From Anaeramoeba flamelloides (Eukaryota; Metamonada; Anaeramoebidae), in assembly GCA_027625915.1 (NCBI GenBank), contig JANTQA010000047.1, forward strand, positions 8,246,001 through 8,310,000: 64,000 bases of DNA, in the 5' to 3' direction. Made by a program: the position numbers and the translations under genes. The number at the start of each line of letters is the position of its first letter. The stretch's first letter is position 1. This document shows, piece by piece, positions 52,573 to 64,000 of this stretch. The notes beneath the pieces were generated by a model. That model ran no database searches. It worked only from the letters and a program-made list of their open reading frames with translations, and had not been told where the DNA came from.

Positions 52573-53003
52573 AGAAAAAAATTGTCAAATCGGTTATAAT
52601 AGTAAAACAGTAGTTAAATGTTCTTTTTTTTCAAATCTTTTTTAATAGATTTTTTTCATTCATTGTAAAAACAAAAACCAAGTCTAAAAATTAGATAGGC
52701 TATTGGAATCACAATATAATTCAAAACATCACACAAAACCAAAATTACAGCTTATTCAATTGACCCAAATTTGAGATAAAATTGTAAGCATTAGTAAAAG
52801 TCAAATTTTTTGTGTTTTTTGATACAATACTTTTTTCATTCCGGTAAAATTTGCCTCAAGTTTTTAACAATAAGTATTAATCAAGTTTGAGGAATTTCGG
52901 AATCATATATCTTCATGATCGGTATATATTAAGTCAAAAAATAATTTCAAAATTTTCTTTTTCTTACCATTGTAAAATTAAAATTGATTTGACAATTATT
53001 TTA
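52573..53003. mobile_element. TIR element, family C copy 2 (about 430 bp)
   Basis: The ends ATTGTCAAATCGGTTATAAT and AAATTGATTTGACAATTA are inverted repeats, with a further pairing of the next 10-15 bases toward ACCATTGTAAAATT. No ORF. Exact outer borders are uncertain. Confidence 0.6.
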
Positions 53004-54008
53004 CTTATGGTTAAATAAATTTTTTGATTTATTAAAACTTTATTTTCGGTCAAAGAAAATCGGAAAAAAAGCCTATTTGTTGATGAAAAATCAATAAAAT
53101 AATCTTAAAATAAACCCTAAGTTCAACAATAAAAAATGAAAAAACAAGAATTTCTCTTGAGTAGAACTGGAAAAAAATTTAGATAAAGTCAAAATTTGAT
53201 AAGTTATTTTCTAGTTTCTTTTGAAAAGAATATTTTTTTAAAACTGATCTTATTGTATTTTTCCAACTTTTTTTATAAATAGATTAAATTGCTGAAAATT
53301 AAAGAAGTATTTTAGTCAGGAATTTATTTTTTTTTTAACAGATTTTGTCTATTTAGTTCTTCTGATCAAAAATTGTTTCAAATCTTAAAAAAAAAATATT
53401 TGTAAAATTTTTTCATTAATTTGTTTATTGGATTAGAGAAAGGTCAAGAAGTGGTGAATTTTTTCAATGTCATTGAATTTATTTCTTTTTACAAACAAGA
53501 TAACTTGAAATTACTATATGTTTGAGTAAAAAATGACATAAAATAAAAAATTTTCTTGTTTTATTCTAAAAATTGGACAATCAAACATCTTTCAGTTGTA
53601 TTGGTTGGAATTTCGTTATAATCAGATAAAGGTTCTTTTAATTCAATCACTTTTGTTCAATTATTTTACTTGAAATTCTTAAATGAAAATTCTCTTTTTT
53701 TCTTTAATTTGTTTTTCAAAAAAGATAAAAAATCATTCATATTTTACTGAAATTTACTCCCAACTCAGAAAACAACTTCTGTGTTCTATATTTCGATTTA
53801 CACTCATTTCAAACTAGTAAACATTTGGAATCAAATGAAAATAAATTTAAAGTTAAATATTTTAATTGAATGACACTCTATAATGAGTTTGTGTGTTGTT
53901 TATTTTACAGAAGAGTTACTTGATTCAAAATAATTGTTAAAAACTATTGTCATTTTTTGAAAGTTATTTCTTTTCTTTTTTTTTTCATTCCAACTTCAAG
54001 CCTCTCCA

Positions 54009-57000
54009 ATGGGTAATTAATTCTTTCAATAAAATTAATTTCTAATGCCTTATTATTTAAAAGTGTTTTGTTCTCACCAACCAAAAATTCTTTCTTTGTT
54101 ATTTTTCTTTATTTTAGGTAATAAACAAAAAAAGCGTTTAAAAAAAAAAAGAAAAAGGAACAAACAAATCGAAAAAGATTTACAAAAGGAAGAAGAAGAA
54201 CTGAACAAACAAATTAAAATTCTTGTTTTAGGTTTGTCTTGTTAATGAAAAAATTTTTTATTAATTTATTTTTTTTTTCTATTTTTCTTGTTTTGATTAA
54301 ACTCAAGATCCTTAAAATATTCTTTTTGACGTGAATTTCAAAATTTATTAAACACAAGGGACTGGTGACTCTGGAAAATCAACACTTATTAAACAGCTTC
54401 AAATTGCGTACCGTAATGGTTTTAGTGAAAGAGACATGAAGCGATACAAAACTGCAATCAGGTGTAATCTCGTTTTACACATGAAAGGGCTTGTGAGTGC
54501 AAGTCTAGAATCAAACCTTGAATTTGATTCTGATAATGAGGTAACCTTTGTTTATTTTTTCAAACATTTAGGAAGAAAAAATTAAAATGAGAACAAAAAC
54601 AGAAATAAGAACAAAAGGATTAACTTTAATTGCAAATAATTTTTTTTTTCTTTTTCTTTTTTTGATTTTGTGCCATCAAAAATAAATTCACTCACCAAAT
54701 CAATCGTCACCTTCAAACCGAATTTATAAAAAAAAAAAAACACGATACACTCACTAACTAAAAGGATTATGTTGAGGAGATCACCGAATTACAACCTCCA
54801 AGCTCAGATAGCTTAGAGCTTGTAACAGTAAAAATGATCAAAAGCCTTTGGTCTGATTCTACAATTCAAGAGGTATTTGAAAGAAGACACGAATTTGGAA
54901 TACCTGATACAGCTAATTTGTTTGTTTCTTTTGTTTTTGGCTTTATCTTGATTTTATTTTTTGTGTTTTTATAATTTTTTCTTCTTGGTATTTTTAACTA
55001 CATTGAATAAACTAATGAACAAATAGTTTTTTTGATGCAATTGATCGAATTTCTGAAGAAAATTACGAGCCAACCGAGGAAGATATCTTAAATTGTAGAA
55101 TCCCTACTACTGGTGTTATTCATTTAACATTTGAAAAAAAAAACAACCCTTGGCTGTATGTCTTTTTTTTTCTGTTTTATTTATTGTTTTCTTTTTTTCC
55201 TTTTTCAGCTGAACCAAAATCAAAAAAAAATGTTCACTTTCGATTCAAAAGCAAACCTATAATTACTATAATTTTATACACATACAATTTTTGTTACACT
55301 CTTTTGTGCAAATACTGTGGGCTGTAAAACAAAAAGAAACAAAAATCTCATTTCTCTTTCCAAAACAAAATACAGCCGTTCCAAACCTACCATGAAATTT
55401 GACAGACATAGAAATTGACTTTTTTGTCTCTGTTAAATCCAAAAAAAAATCTTTGGTTATGCGCTATCACATAATTTTATGGTTTAACATAGGATTTTTA
55501 GAAAATTTCTTATTTGAAAGACCAGAGAAAAAAATCTTGTTGTTTATGAAATAAATTCAAAAATCCAAAACAAAGTTTCCAAAGGTGGAGATCAAATTTA
55601 ATAATTTCTTTGGAATAGTCCTGCCTTTTAATTTTTGGGTGCTTAGAAATTGAAGATCCACCAAAAATCTGAAAAATATTTGTAAATTGTTGATCATTCA
55701 GAAGGTTTGGAGTCAAAAATTCAAATTTTATTATTTTTTTTCTAATAGAAATTTTTGGTCTATTATAAAATTTCATGGTTTGTAATAGGATATCGTATAA
55801 CCATAAAACCCTGTCATAAAAAGGAAAGTGTGAGATAGGAAATGAATTTTCTGTTTATCATAGATTTCACGGTAGGGTTGGAACGGCTGTAAGGAAAATA
55901 TGTTTGAATTAGTTATTTGTTGAACGAAGTTAAATTCAAAAAAATATAAATCTTATCTCAAAGTTCAATAAGGAAGAACTGAATTAAATCTCTAAAATTT
56001 TATTTAGTATTGATTTTATGAAGATCTTTGAATTTTTTTCTGACTTTTAATCCGCAAAAAATATTTGGAAACTTGAAATAAAAATTTTCATTTAATAATA
56101 AGAAAATGAAATTATTTAGAATTTGTACGCCTATGTTTTTTCTTGGGATGTGATGCAAAGTGGTCTCAAAGGTATCGAATAATTTTAGGAAAAACTGTAA
56201 ATTTAGGATATTTGAAAGGTTCAACTTCAGAATTCTAAGAAAGTGTTTTCTTGTTAACACAAACAATTATTTCTTTTAGTTTTTACCAATTCCAAAAATT
56301 CCAAATTGGATCTCAAGAAATTCAAATTAATTTAAATCACACCAAAATTCTTCTTTGAATTTTAAATGTGATAAAAACAATTGCCACTCATTTTGTTTGT
56401 TTTGTTATCCTTAGATTAATAAAAATAAATTCCTTATTTCGATTTTCCGATTTTTAATTTCGAGAAGAAACACAAAATAGAATTCCCTGATTATACATTA
56501 TCTTTGGTTATAAATTTAGAATTCTAAATACAAACTTTTTATTAAATAAAAATACAAAACACAAGGAAAATAATTTTTTCGTTGAAAAACCAAATACCAA
56601 CAAGCAGCAAATAAGTATCTATGTTGATGTTTTGATTTTGATAAAACTCAATTTTTACTGTTTTAATGACAAATTTGAAAATAATCAATAATTTATTTTA
56701 CAAAATTTTCTTTAAAAACATTTTATATCTTATTAATAAATTAAAATATACTTATTGATATTTCAAAAAACAAATCCCACAGTTATTAATTAACCAAGTA
56801 AAATATTGTTCAAAATTTGGAATCCAATCATTACTTAGCTTTTCTTTTGCATAAATTAAAAAAAAAATTAGGTAAGATTATCGTTTGATCATTCTAAAGA
56901 TTGAACCTTTAATTTTTATTCATTAAGAAAACAAATTTGAAATCCAATTTTTAATCATTAAAAATAAACTTCTTATTTGAACAAAAGTAATGACCTAATT

Positions 57001-58723
57001 AACAAAAAAAAAAATAAAATGATAAAAAGTTAAACAAATTAAAAAATGATAAAAAGTAAAACGAAAAAAAAAAAATGACTCAGCTGTGAATTTATATTTG
57101 AAAAGAATATAAAGGAATCGAATAAAGCATCATAAAAGTGGTTCAAAATGCATGGATTTTAGTTTAGTTTTGATATTTATTCTAAAAAAATATAAAAAAT
57201 ATGAAAAAAAAAATTCAACTAATGCTTTTGATAAAATGTGATTGTTAAAATACCTTAATCCTGATAAACAGTATATTTTAAAATATATAAAATAATAATA
57301 AATTCTAATAAAAATATTTTATTTTTTATACTTTTTATCTTTTCCAACTTTCCCTTTTTTATAAGTTGATTGATTTCCTCCTCCTTTTTTTTTTTATTGT
57401 TTTGAGGAGGTAAAAGGGATCAAAAAAACATTATCAGAATTTGTAAACTTGATCTTATTAGATCTTAAACCAAACGGATTGAAGTGAAGTAAACTGAATC
57501 TACCTTTCCGTAAAACTCACTAAGATTGTCGAGTATGTGTCTTGTAAAGGGATTTTGGAAAAACAAGATTTGGAAAACTTGCAATAAAAAAAAATACAAT
57601 ATAGAAAAAAAAGAGCAATCCAAAAAAAAGAAAAGTTGGAAAACCAATTCTTATTCTTAAAAACTCAGCACTTTATAGACACAACCCATCTATAAAGATC
57701 TAATTTAAAAACTTCATCAAGTAGCATATTTCTTTAAATCTATATTCGTCCAAATATTTAGAACTCTTTATTAAAATAGTGAAATTAATAATTTTATGAG
57801 TAAATTTTCTTTTAGAAATTTAGGTTTAAGGATATCTAGAAGTGTATTCCACACTTCTTCCTCAACAATAAAAATATTTTAATTTTTTTTGAAAAGAAAA
57901 TAATTTGCAGAGATTTGAAAAGGAGCAAATTTATTTTTCCAAATGTTTCGGTTTATTAGGCTCTATATGGATTTTTTTTAAAATTTGTGTTATAATCAAC
58001 TTGCTAATTTACAAACTTTTTTAGATACATTTCGAATAAATTTTAATTGAATATAAAAAAGTGGATTCACAAATATTAAACCCCAATTCAAAATTTTCGA
58101 CAGAACAAAAATCAATTTTCGACATAACAAAAATCAATTTTTGAAAAAAAATCTTTTTTAAATAAATTATCTGTGAAATCCCAAATTAAATAAGACCTGA
58201 CTAATTGGAATGTTAAAGATTATTTATCAATTACAATACCTGCAAAACAAAAAATAAATAATTATCTATCAAAACAAAATAAAGCTGTGCCAAAAATTTT
58301 GAATTTTTGTTTAGTTTTATAATTTAGATACAAGCTGAATATATGACTATTTTTAAAAATAATTCCTTAAAATCAACCTTCAAAAGTATTTTTAAAAAGA
58401 TATTTTTATTTATTTATCGATCATTTGAAAATATTAATCTTATTTATCAATAATTTGAAAACACTAAATCATATTCATTTAAATCATTATATTCAATTTA
58501 AATTTACTATTATCATTAGTGTTGTTGATGTTGGTGGACAAAGATCAGAAAGAAGAAAATGGATGGATCAATTTGACGATGTTAACTTATTAATATATGT
58601 AAACAAATTATTTCCAAAAACCCTTTTTTTTTATTTTATTTTTTTTTTTTTATAGTAATTCTCTTTTTTGAGGCTAAGTTATTATTTATTTGAAATTTAT
58701 TAATTTTTTATATTTATCTAAAA

Positions 58724-58757
<34 letters not shown>

Positions 58758-59131
58758 TTATTAATAAAAAGGTTGTTTCTTTAAGTGAATACAACCAAAA
58801 TCTTTACGAAGAAGACAATGTTAATAGATTAGAAGAAAGTTTAGCGGTATTCCAAAAAACTTTAAATAATAATTATTTCAAAAAAAAAAATTGTATTATA
58901 TTATTCAACAAACTTGATTTATTTAAAGAAAAGTTAAAAAAATATCCATTTTCCAAATCTTTTCCAAAATATAAGGGTGCAAATGATCCAGACAAAATAA
59001 TGGAATGGGTTAGAAAATTATTTTTAAAAAAGGTTAGTTCAAAACGACAAATTCGTCATTTATATACCATCGCAACCGATACAAATATAATTAAACAATT
59101 ATTTACTTCAATTGAAGAAATATTCATTTAA
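54009..59131 (+). CDS. Heterotrimeric G-protein alpha subunit, short C-terminus (7 exons)
   Basis: Spliced CDS of 340 aa. Exons: 54009-54012 (ATGG), 54118-54231, 54359-54540, 54765-54919, 55027-55155, 58520-58598, 58772-59131, with consistent phases. It starts MGNKQKKR: Gly2 suits N-myristoylation and the basic stretch suits membrane binding. Motifs: ILVLGTGDSGKST (P-loop, about 36-48), LWSDSTIQEVFERR and FFDAIDRI (helical domain), CRIPTTG (switch I with Arg and Thr), DVGGQRSERRKW (switch II with catalytic Gln), VVSLSEYNQ, FNKLD (base recognition) and TIATDTNIIK. It couples receptors to effectors at the plasma membrane. The oddity is the end: after TSIEEIFI the stop comes about ten residues early, where other G-alpha proteins carry the receptor-contacting tail (NLKxxGLF-like). 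Confidence 0.94.
55373..55889. mobile_element. 517-bp TA-flanked TIR element, family N
   Basis: Inverted ends CAGCCGTTCCAAACCTACC and CAGCCGTTCCAACCCTACC (right end read in reverse), continuing with GTGAAAT/ATGAAAT. TA lies outside both ends. Further subterminal pairs (AAATTTCATGGTT, ATAATTTTATGGTTTA) suggest a folded structure. The minus-strand ORF at 55510-55776 shows no transposase signature. Confidence 0.82.
57340..57785 (+). repeat. Family K repeat copy 2
   Basis: Reverse-orientation partner of 39825-40335. It is directly followed by a fragment of family I (57790-57895), so K and I may be parts of one larger element. Confidence 0.6.
58079..58317. mobile_element. Shortened family B element (about 239 bp)
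   Basis: Left end AACCCCAATTCAAAATTTT after TA; right end CCAAAAATTTTGAATTTTTG then TTTAGTT. It lacks the middle of the 530-bp copies and looks like an internal-deletion derivative. Confidence 0.55.
58726..58755. repeat. 30-nt poly(A) tract
   Basis: An uninterrupted A run 16 bp before the acceptor of G-alpha intron 6. This acceptor therefore has a purine-rich rather than pyrimidine-rich upstream tract. Confidence 0.85.
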
Positions 59132-59555
59132 AAAATTTTAATTTTTAATAAGAAAAATATTTAAACATTTATTAAAACTTTCAAATAATTTTATATTTGT
59201 TTGTATTCCTTTTTTTCTTTTTTTCTTTTTTTTTTTTTTCTTGTTTATTTTATTTTTGGTAAATTTTGTAAATTGCTGACATTACAAGATTATACGGTAT
59301 TTGTAAATTATCTATATTTTTGTAAAAGAATTTATTTATTTTACGAAAAATCTTAAAAAATAACTAAATTTTTTTGAATGAAGCAAGATCTCATTTCGAA
59401 TAGTGTATTTCAAGTCTATATCTACAATAACTATTATTTGCAAATCAAATGTAATAAATCATTCACTTTTCTATAAAAACAAATGAATGCGGTGAATGTA
59501 ACTCCGATCAGTTGTTACTAAAGTATATTTAGCGTTTTGAAAAAATCGATAAATA

Positions 59556-60087
59556 AGCCCCATTCCAAAAATTTGGACACACCCAAAATCAAAAATAGGC
59601 AAAATAAAACTCAATTTATTATATTTTTCCAAATATAATATAAAACCACATTTAAGTTATGAAGTATTAATGTTTTTATAAGTAATCAATTTCATCCAAA
59701 TAAAAGAAAAAAATATAAAATGAAAAAATAAAAATTGGTGTATCCAAAATAATGATATGAACGGAATAAAAAAAATGTATTGGTAAATTTGTTGAAATTT
59801 CATCAACACATGTTGATCGATCAAATGATAAGATAACCATCGACAAATTGTATGTGATTTTCGAATTTAAGAAACTCAACACTAACCTTCTATCAACGAT
59901 CGAAAAAAAATTCCAAGATCTAACCAAACAAATTATGTAATTCGAAAAAAAAAAATGAAAACAAAATAAAAAATGACAAAAAATGAAATAGTTTGTAAAA
60001 TCAAAATTATTTGCAAAATGAATGTAAACTGGAGTATTGGTATTCTTTCAACTGTTTAAACTGTTTCCAAAATTTTGGAATTTAGTT
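59556..60087. mobile_element. TIR element, family B copy 4 (532 bp)
   Basis: Left AGCCCCATTCCAAAAATTT and right (reverse) AACTAAATTCCAAAATTTT, with TA flanks. The interior aligns with copy 2 over its full length (GTATTAATGTTTT, GGTAAATTTGTTGAAATTTC, ACTAACCTTCTATCAACGAT). Confidence 0.8.
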
Positions 60088-61532
60088 TATATAAAAAAAG
60101 ACGACTAATGTGTTTATAAATTACTTTTATCACTAAGATATTTCCAAAAAGAAGGGTAAATTTATTTAAAAATAACTTTATTAAACTTGATTCTAACATT
60201 AACCTTGAACTATCCAAAATTCAAATACATCATAAATTGATTCTTCACTATAATTAAATTTTATTTGTAAGTTTGTAAAACATTTATTTTAATCAAAGAT
60301 ATCAAAATTTTTTATCTCGAATTTATCTTATATTTTTAGGTTTAAAAATTGTTTTTTTTCCTTTATTATTCCATAAATTTTTGATCATTAAAAAAAAATT
60401 GTCCAAAGTGGTTAAATCTTGATAAAATTTCTCAAATGGAATTGAAAATTTATTATTAACTTTTATTGTTTAAAAACTACTTTCTTTCCTTAATATATTG
60501 TTAATTTTTTATTTTTGGAATTTTCGCGCTTATTTTTTCCAAAAAATGTATTTTTTTTTTTCATTTTTTTTCAAATATTTTGAAATACAATTATAAATAC
60601 TAACTTTGATAGTATTCCTCTTTCTCTTTAATTTGATATTGATTAATTTATAGATCGAAATAATTCAAGGCAGTATATTATTTGAAACATAAAAAAATCT
60701 GTATTTATGATTAATTATTATTAGATTTATAAAAATCCTCTTTTTTGATATTTGCGAAAAAGTCCCTAATATAATAATAATTTAGAATTTACTTGAAAAT
60801 ATTCAAAAATATAAAATATTTATCAAATCCCAGGAAATTTAAAAATTTTTGAATTTCATAAAAATCACACCTTTAATAAAATTGCCACTCTGATGTAAAA
60901 GTTGATTTTTTTTCAAAATAAGAATGTAGTTTATTTAAATATATCAAACACCAATGTTAAAGGTTTAAATAATAATAATAATAAAACTAATAAATAAACT
61001 TTATTTCAGTCAAAGGGGTAAAACATTTTTTTCAAAGATCATTTTTTTTTCTAATTGTCCTTTGGGGAATATATAAGAAATAAGTAGAATCATAAAAATC
61101 AAAGGATAATTGTAATTCTATATGAAGGAAAACTGAGAAACCAATACATTTTCTTAAAAATAGAAAAACCCAAATTCTTCGGGCTAATATTGAGAAAAAC
61201 AACAATTTTCATTTTGAATCTTCAATTGAATATCAAATAAAACAATAATAGAAATGAATAGGATTTCTCTAGTATCATTCTCACTATTTAAATAACATTG
61301 TAAATAATATTTTTTTTACCAAGTGAATATAGATCTTGCAAAAAAAAAAAAAAATTGCAAAACAATTAAGAGTCAAAAAAAGAAATAATCGAAAAAAAAA
61401 AAAGTAAAAATGTGAAAAAATGATTTAAATATTCAAATTTCCAAAATCAATTTTTCTTCTTAGATCTATTCGAATCATTTAAACACATGTACCCCACCCA
61501 CCACAACTGGATGTCTTTGAATTGAAAATGTT

Positions 61533-61739
61533 TTATATTAGAAACTTTTTTATTCTACCAAAAAGTTTAATTCCGTTTATACCAAGAATCAAAAATTCAA
61601 TATCAACCTTTTCTAATTGATTTTGATTTACATGATCAAATAATACAATGACACCTAAATAACCACAGTGATCAAAATAATGCATACCCAAAGCAAAATA
61701 ATCATGTAACAAAATATTAGTCCCTACTTTTTTGTTCAT
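61533..61739 (-). other. 68-aa ORF of unknown status
   Basis: A complete ATG-to-stop ORF with balanced composition for this genome (MNKKVGTNILLHDYFALGMH.., then FDHCGYLGVIVLFDH). It has no homopolymer character, unlike most short ORFs here. I recognise no family. It could be an exon, a small gene or a fragment of an old transposon protein. Confidence 0.25.
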
Positions 61740-64000
61740 ATTTCAATGTTAAATATAATTCATTACTAAATAGTATACTTTAGTTCAAATCAATTATGAA
61801 AGTAAAAAACTGGAGGTTTTAAAGTAAAATAAAAATATGAATGTAACTTTTTGAAAAAATTTTCCATAATATTCCTAATTTTTAGGAAATTTTAAAGTAT
61901 TTTTGATGATAAGTTTTTTTTCAACGAAATAAATCTATTTTTTGAGATAAATTTTCAAATTTAATCCTTCATTTTTAGAATATCTTTTTTAATAATAGAA
62001 CTTTCTAAAAAACATGCCATATTTACTTGTTATTTAATGTCAATTTATTCGATCCATTGATAAATCGGTATTCTCTCAAAAAAATATACTTTTCATTTTT
62101 CAACAAGATTAAACCTTTCTACATGTATCATTTTGAAAAAAGTTTCATATATTGATGATTATTTTGTTTGAAAAAATTTAACATATTTAATAAGAGAATC
62201 CTGATTCCCTTATACATCTTTCACAAATATATTTAATTTAATGAACTTTTTTTATCAATATTGAAAGAAGAAATAAAAACTGAGTAAAATTTGTAACTAT
62301 TTATTGAAACTATCAAGTCAATTTAAATTTTCTGATGTAATAATTGGGGATTATTTCAATGGATATTTTCAAATTTATTTGTCAAATCAACTATTTCTCA
62401 AAAATTCCATCATTTTTTTTCAATTTAACCCTGAAATACTGGATTATAGTCAAATTAAAGAATTAATTATTTTTTTCAATTTTGTTGTTTAAAAAAAAAC
62501 AAACTTTGTGTTTTTTATTTTAATTTTAAGATAATTCAACTTGTAAAATAATTAATAAATATCATTATTTCAAATCAGTTTTATTATAATCCAGTTACTA
62601 TACGATTAATATTTGATAATATATACCCCAATCACTCTAATTTACAAACGGTGATCAAAAAATAAAACCCCATTCAATAATTACACTTCATAAAACTTGT
62701 AAAAGGGGAATAAAGAAATGATCTCTACTTTGAGACATTTTTCTATCTTGAAAATAATCTGAATTTTTTTAACATTAATTTCCAATCTAAGAAAGGAAAA
62801 TTCTACAAATTTATTTCAAAATTCAATCAGTTTTTAAAAAATTTTACTTCAAAAAATTCAATTTTAACCAAATTAAACAAACATTTAATAATATAAGATC
62901 GTATGAAGTATGTTTGAAAAATTTTTTTATGAAATAAAAATGTCATCTTTTTGGTTTTAGAGAAACTTCTTTTATAAATTATTGATATTCTAATTAAATA
63001 ATAACTATCTTAAACAATTTCGAAAAGATCCAATCTTAAAAAAAATATTTTTTTTTTACAAAACAACATAATCCAAAATTTTGAATTAGTAACAATAAAA
63101 AAAAAACTAGTTGAAAAACCAAAAAATCTAAATTTTGTTCAAAATATAATACAAAAACTTTCAAAAAAATAATTAATTAACATTTTTCTATGATTTAGTA
63201 GCAATATTTTGATTTGCAATAATTTTTTTATTCATAGAAAATGGAGTTAGTCAAAAATAATCTCCAATCGAAATAATAAATTTATTCCATAAAAAAAAAT
63301 CTTTTGGTAAAAATAAAAAAAAAAGAAAAGTATATTTCTTAACGAAATAGATACAATCTATATATCTATAGAAAAGAAAGTTAAGGAGTTATACTATACT
63401 ACCCGATAACACAAATTAAAAAAATATTGAATCAAGGATTTTTCTCAAACCTATTTAGATAAGAATTTACTATCTTAGTAACAGACAGAACCAACTTAAT
63501 TTGAATTTAGAAAATAATCCAAAACCGAGATGACACAAATAACTTTTGGAAAATGACAATAAAGAAAAATATACCACCACAATATTTGGGCAGTTAGTAT
63601 ATGTCATGCTGTTTTATTTGGCCTCATTTATACATAAAATAAATCACAAAAGCTTTAATAAAATTCATCAAAAAAACCCAAACCAGTGAGTTTACTAAAT
63701 CATAGTATGATGACCATATAACCGGGGGGGTACACATGAAGACATTTTTCACCCATAATCTTTTTATATAAACTATTTTCCAAGTATTTCGAAACTGTTT
63801 ATATGGTTGAAATAATAGCAATACCCCATTTTATCCTCAATTTTATAATAATTTAGATTTTACGCAGAATATTTGATATCACGTCATTTTTTATTTTGTT
63901 TTCATTTCTTTTTTTCCAGTTACATAATCTTTTTGGTTAGATCTTGGAATTTTTTTTTGATCTTTGATAGAAGGATAGTGTTGAATTTGTTGAATTCGAA

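Larger units (their letters stand above)
49124..54008. other. Intergenic region, Munc13-like to G-alpha
   Basis: About 4.9 kb. It holds a family A MITE (49703-49896), a family D hairpin (51091-51168) and a family C element (52573-53003). No supported gene; a short minus-strand stretch near 50640-50755 was examined and rejected. Confidence 0.7.
55156..58519 (+). other. Giant intron 5 of G-alpha (3364 bp)
   Basis: Donor TGGCT|GTATGT, acceptor TCATTAG|TGTTGTTG. It contains a TA-flanked element of family N (55373-55889), a family K repeat (57340-57785), a family I fragment (57790-57895) and a shortened family B element (58079-58317). Short ORFs inside fall in these repeats or in AT-rich filler. 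Confidence 0.85.
59132..64000. other. Downstream region after G-alpha
   Basis: About 4.9 kb to the window edge. It contains a family B element (59556-60087). The minus-strand ORF at 61533-61739 is listed separately. Everything else is AT-rich with no supported gene. Confidence 0.65.

Noticed and set aside
61480-63740. Possible inverted pair (ACATGTACCCCACCC and a reverse match near 63720) bounding a 2.2-kb element
   Set aside because: The match is short and broken, and nothing between the ends resembles a transposase apart from one unidentified ORF.

Overview
The window is nuclear DNA from a very AT-rich, intron-containing protist. The evidence is GT-AG introns, a Rab GTPase, a heterotrimeric G-protein alpha subunit, a mitochondrial-type Sam50 barrel, a cytosolic eL36 ribosomal protein, and homopolymer and microsatellite tracts throughout. 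The standard genetic code fits: every gene I could build ends in TAA and none needs a stop read as sense. EK-repeat and poly-Asp tracts in long proteins recall amoeboid protists such as Anaeramoeba or Dictyostelium, but I cannot name the organism from this sequence.

Six protein-coding genes are supported. (1) Pecanex homologue, + strand, 5888-15956, 7 exons, about 1433 aa. (2) Sam50/Tob55 outer-membrane assembly factor, + strand, 17246-22981, 5 exons, about 482 aa. (3) Ribosomal protein eL36, - strand, 26611-27110, 2 exons. (4) Rab-type small GTPase, + strand, 31730-41378, 5 exons including a 13-nt microexon, 206 aa. (5) Single-exon Munc13-like protein with a C2 domain and MUN-type regions, + strand, 44324-49123, 1599 aa. 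(6) G-protein alpha subunit, + strand, 54009-59131, 7 exons, 340 aa, missing the usual C-terminal tail. Exons were joined by homology, reading phase and GT/AG borders; no transcript data were available.

There are 21 inferred introns of two kinds: short (about 80-230 bp) and giant (1.2-4.2 kb). All giant introns but one carry short terminal-inverted-repeat elements (MITE-like). I can define about ten repeat families. Several have a TA dinucleotide directly outside both ends, as in Tc1/mariner-type elements. One element interrupts a second repeat whose uninterrupted copy lies 3 kb away, which shows the TA duplication directly. Intergenic stretches of 1.3 to 5 kb hold the same repeats and no convincing further genes.

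The genes are not an operon or a pathway. Rab, Munc13-like and G-alpha all act in membrane traffic and signalling, but their proximity may be chance. No viral element, CRISPR array or tRNA was found.
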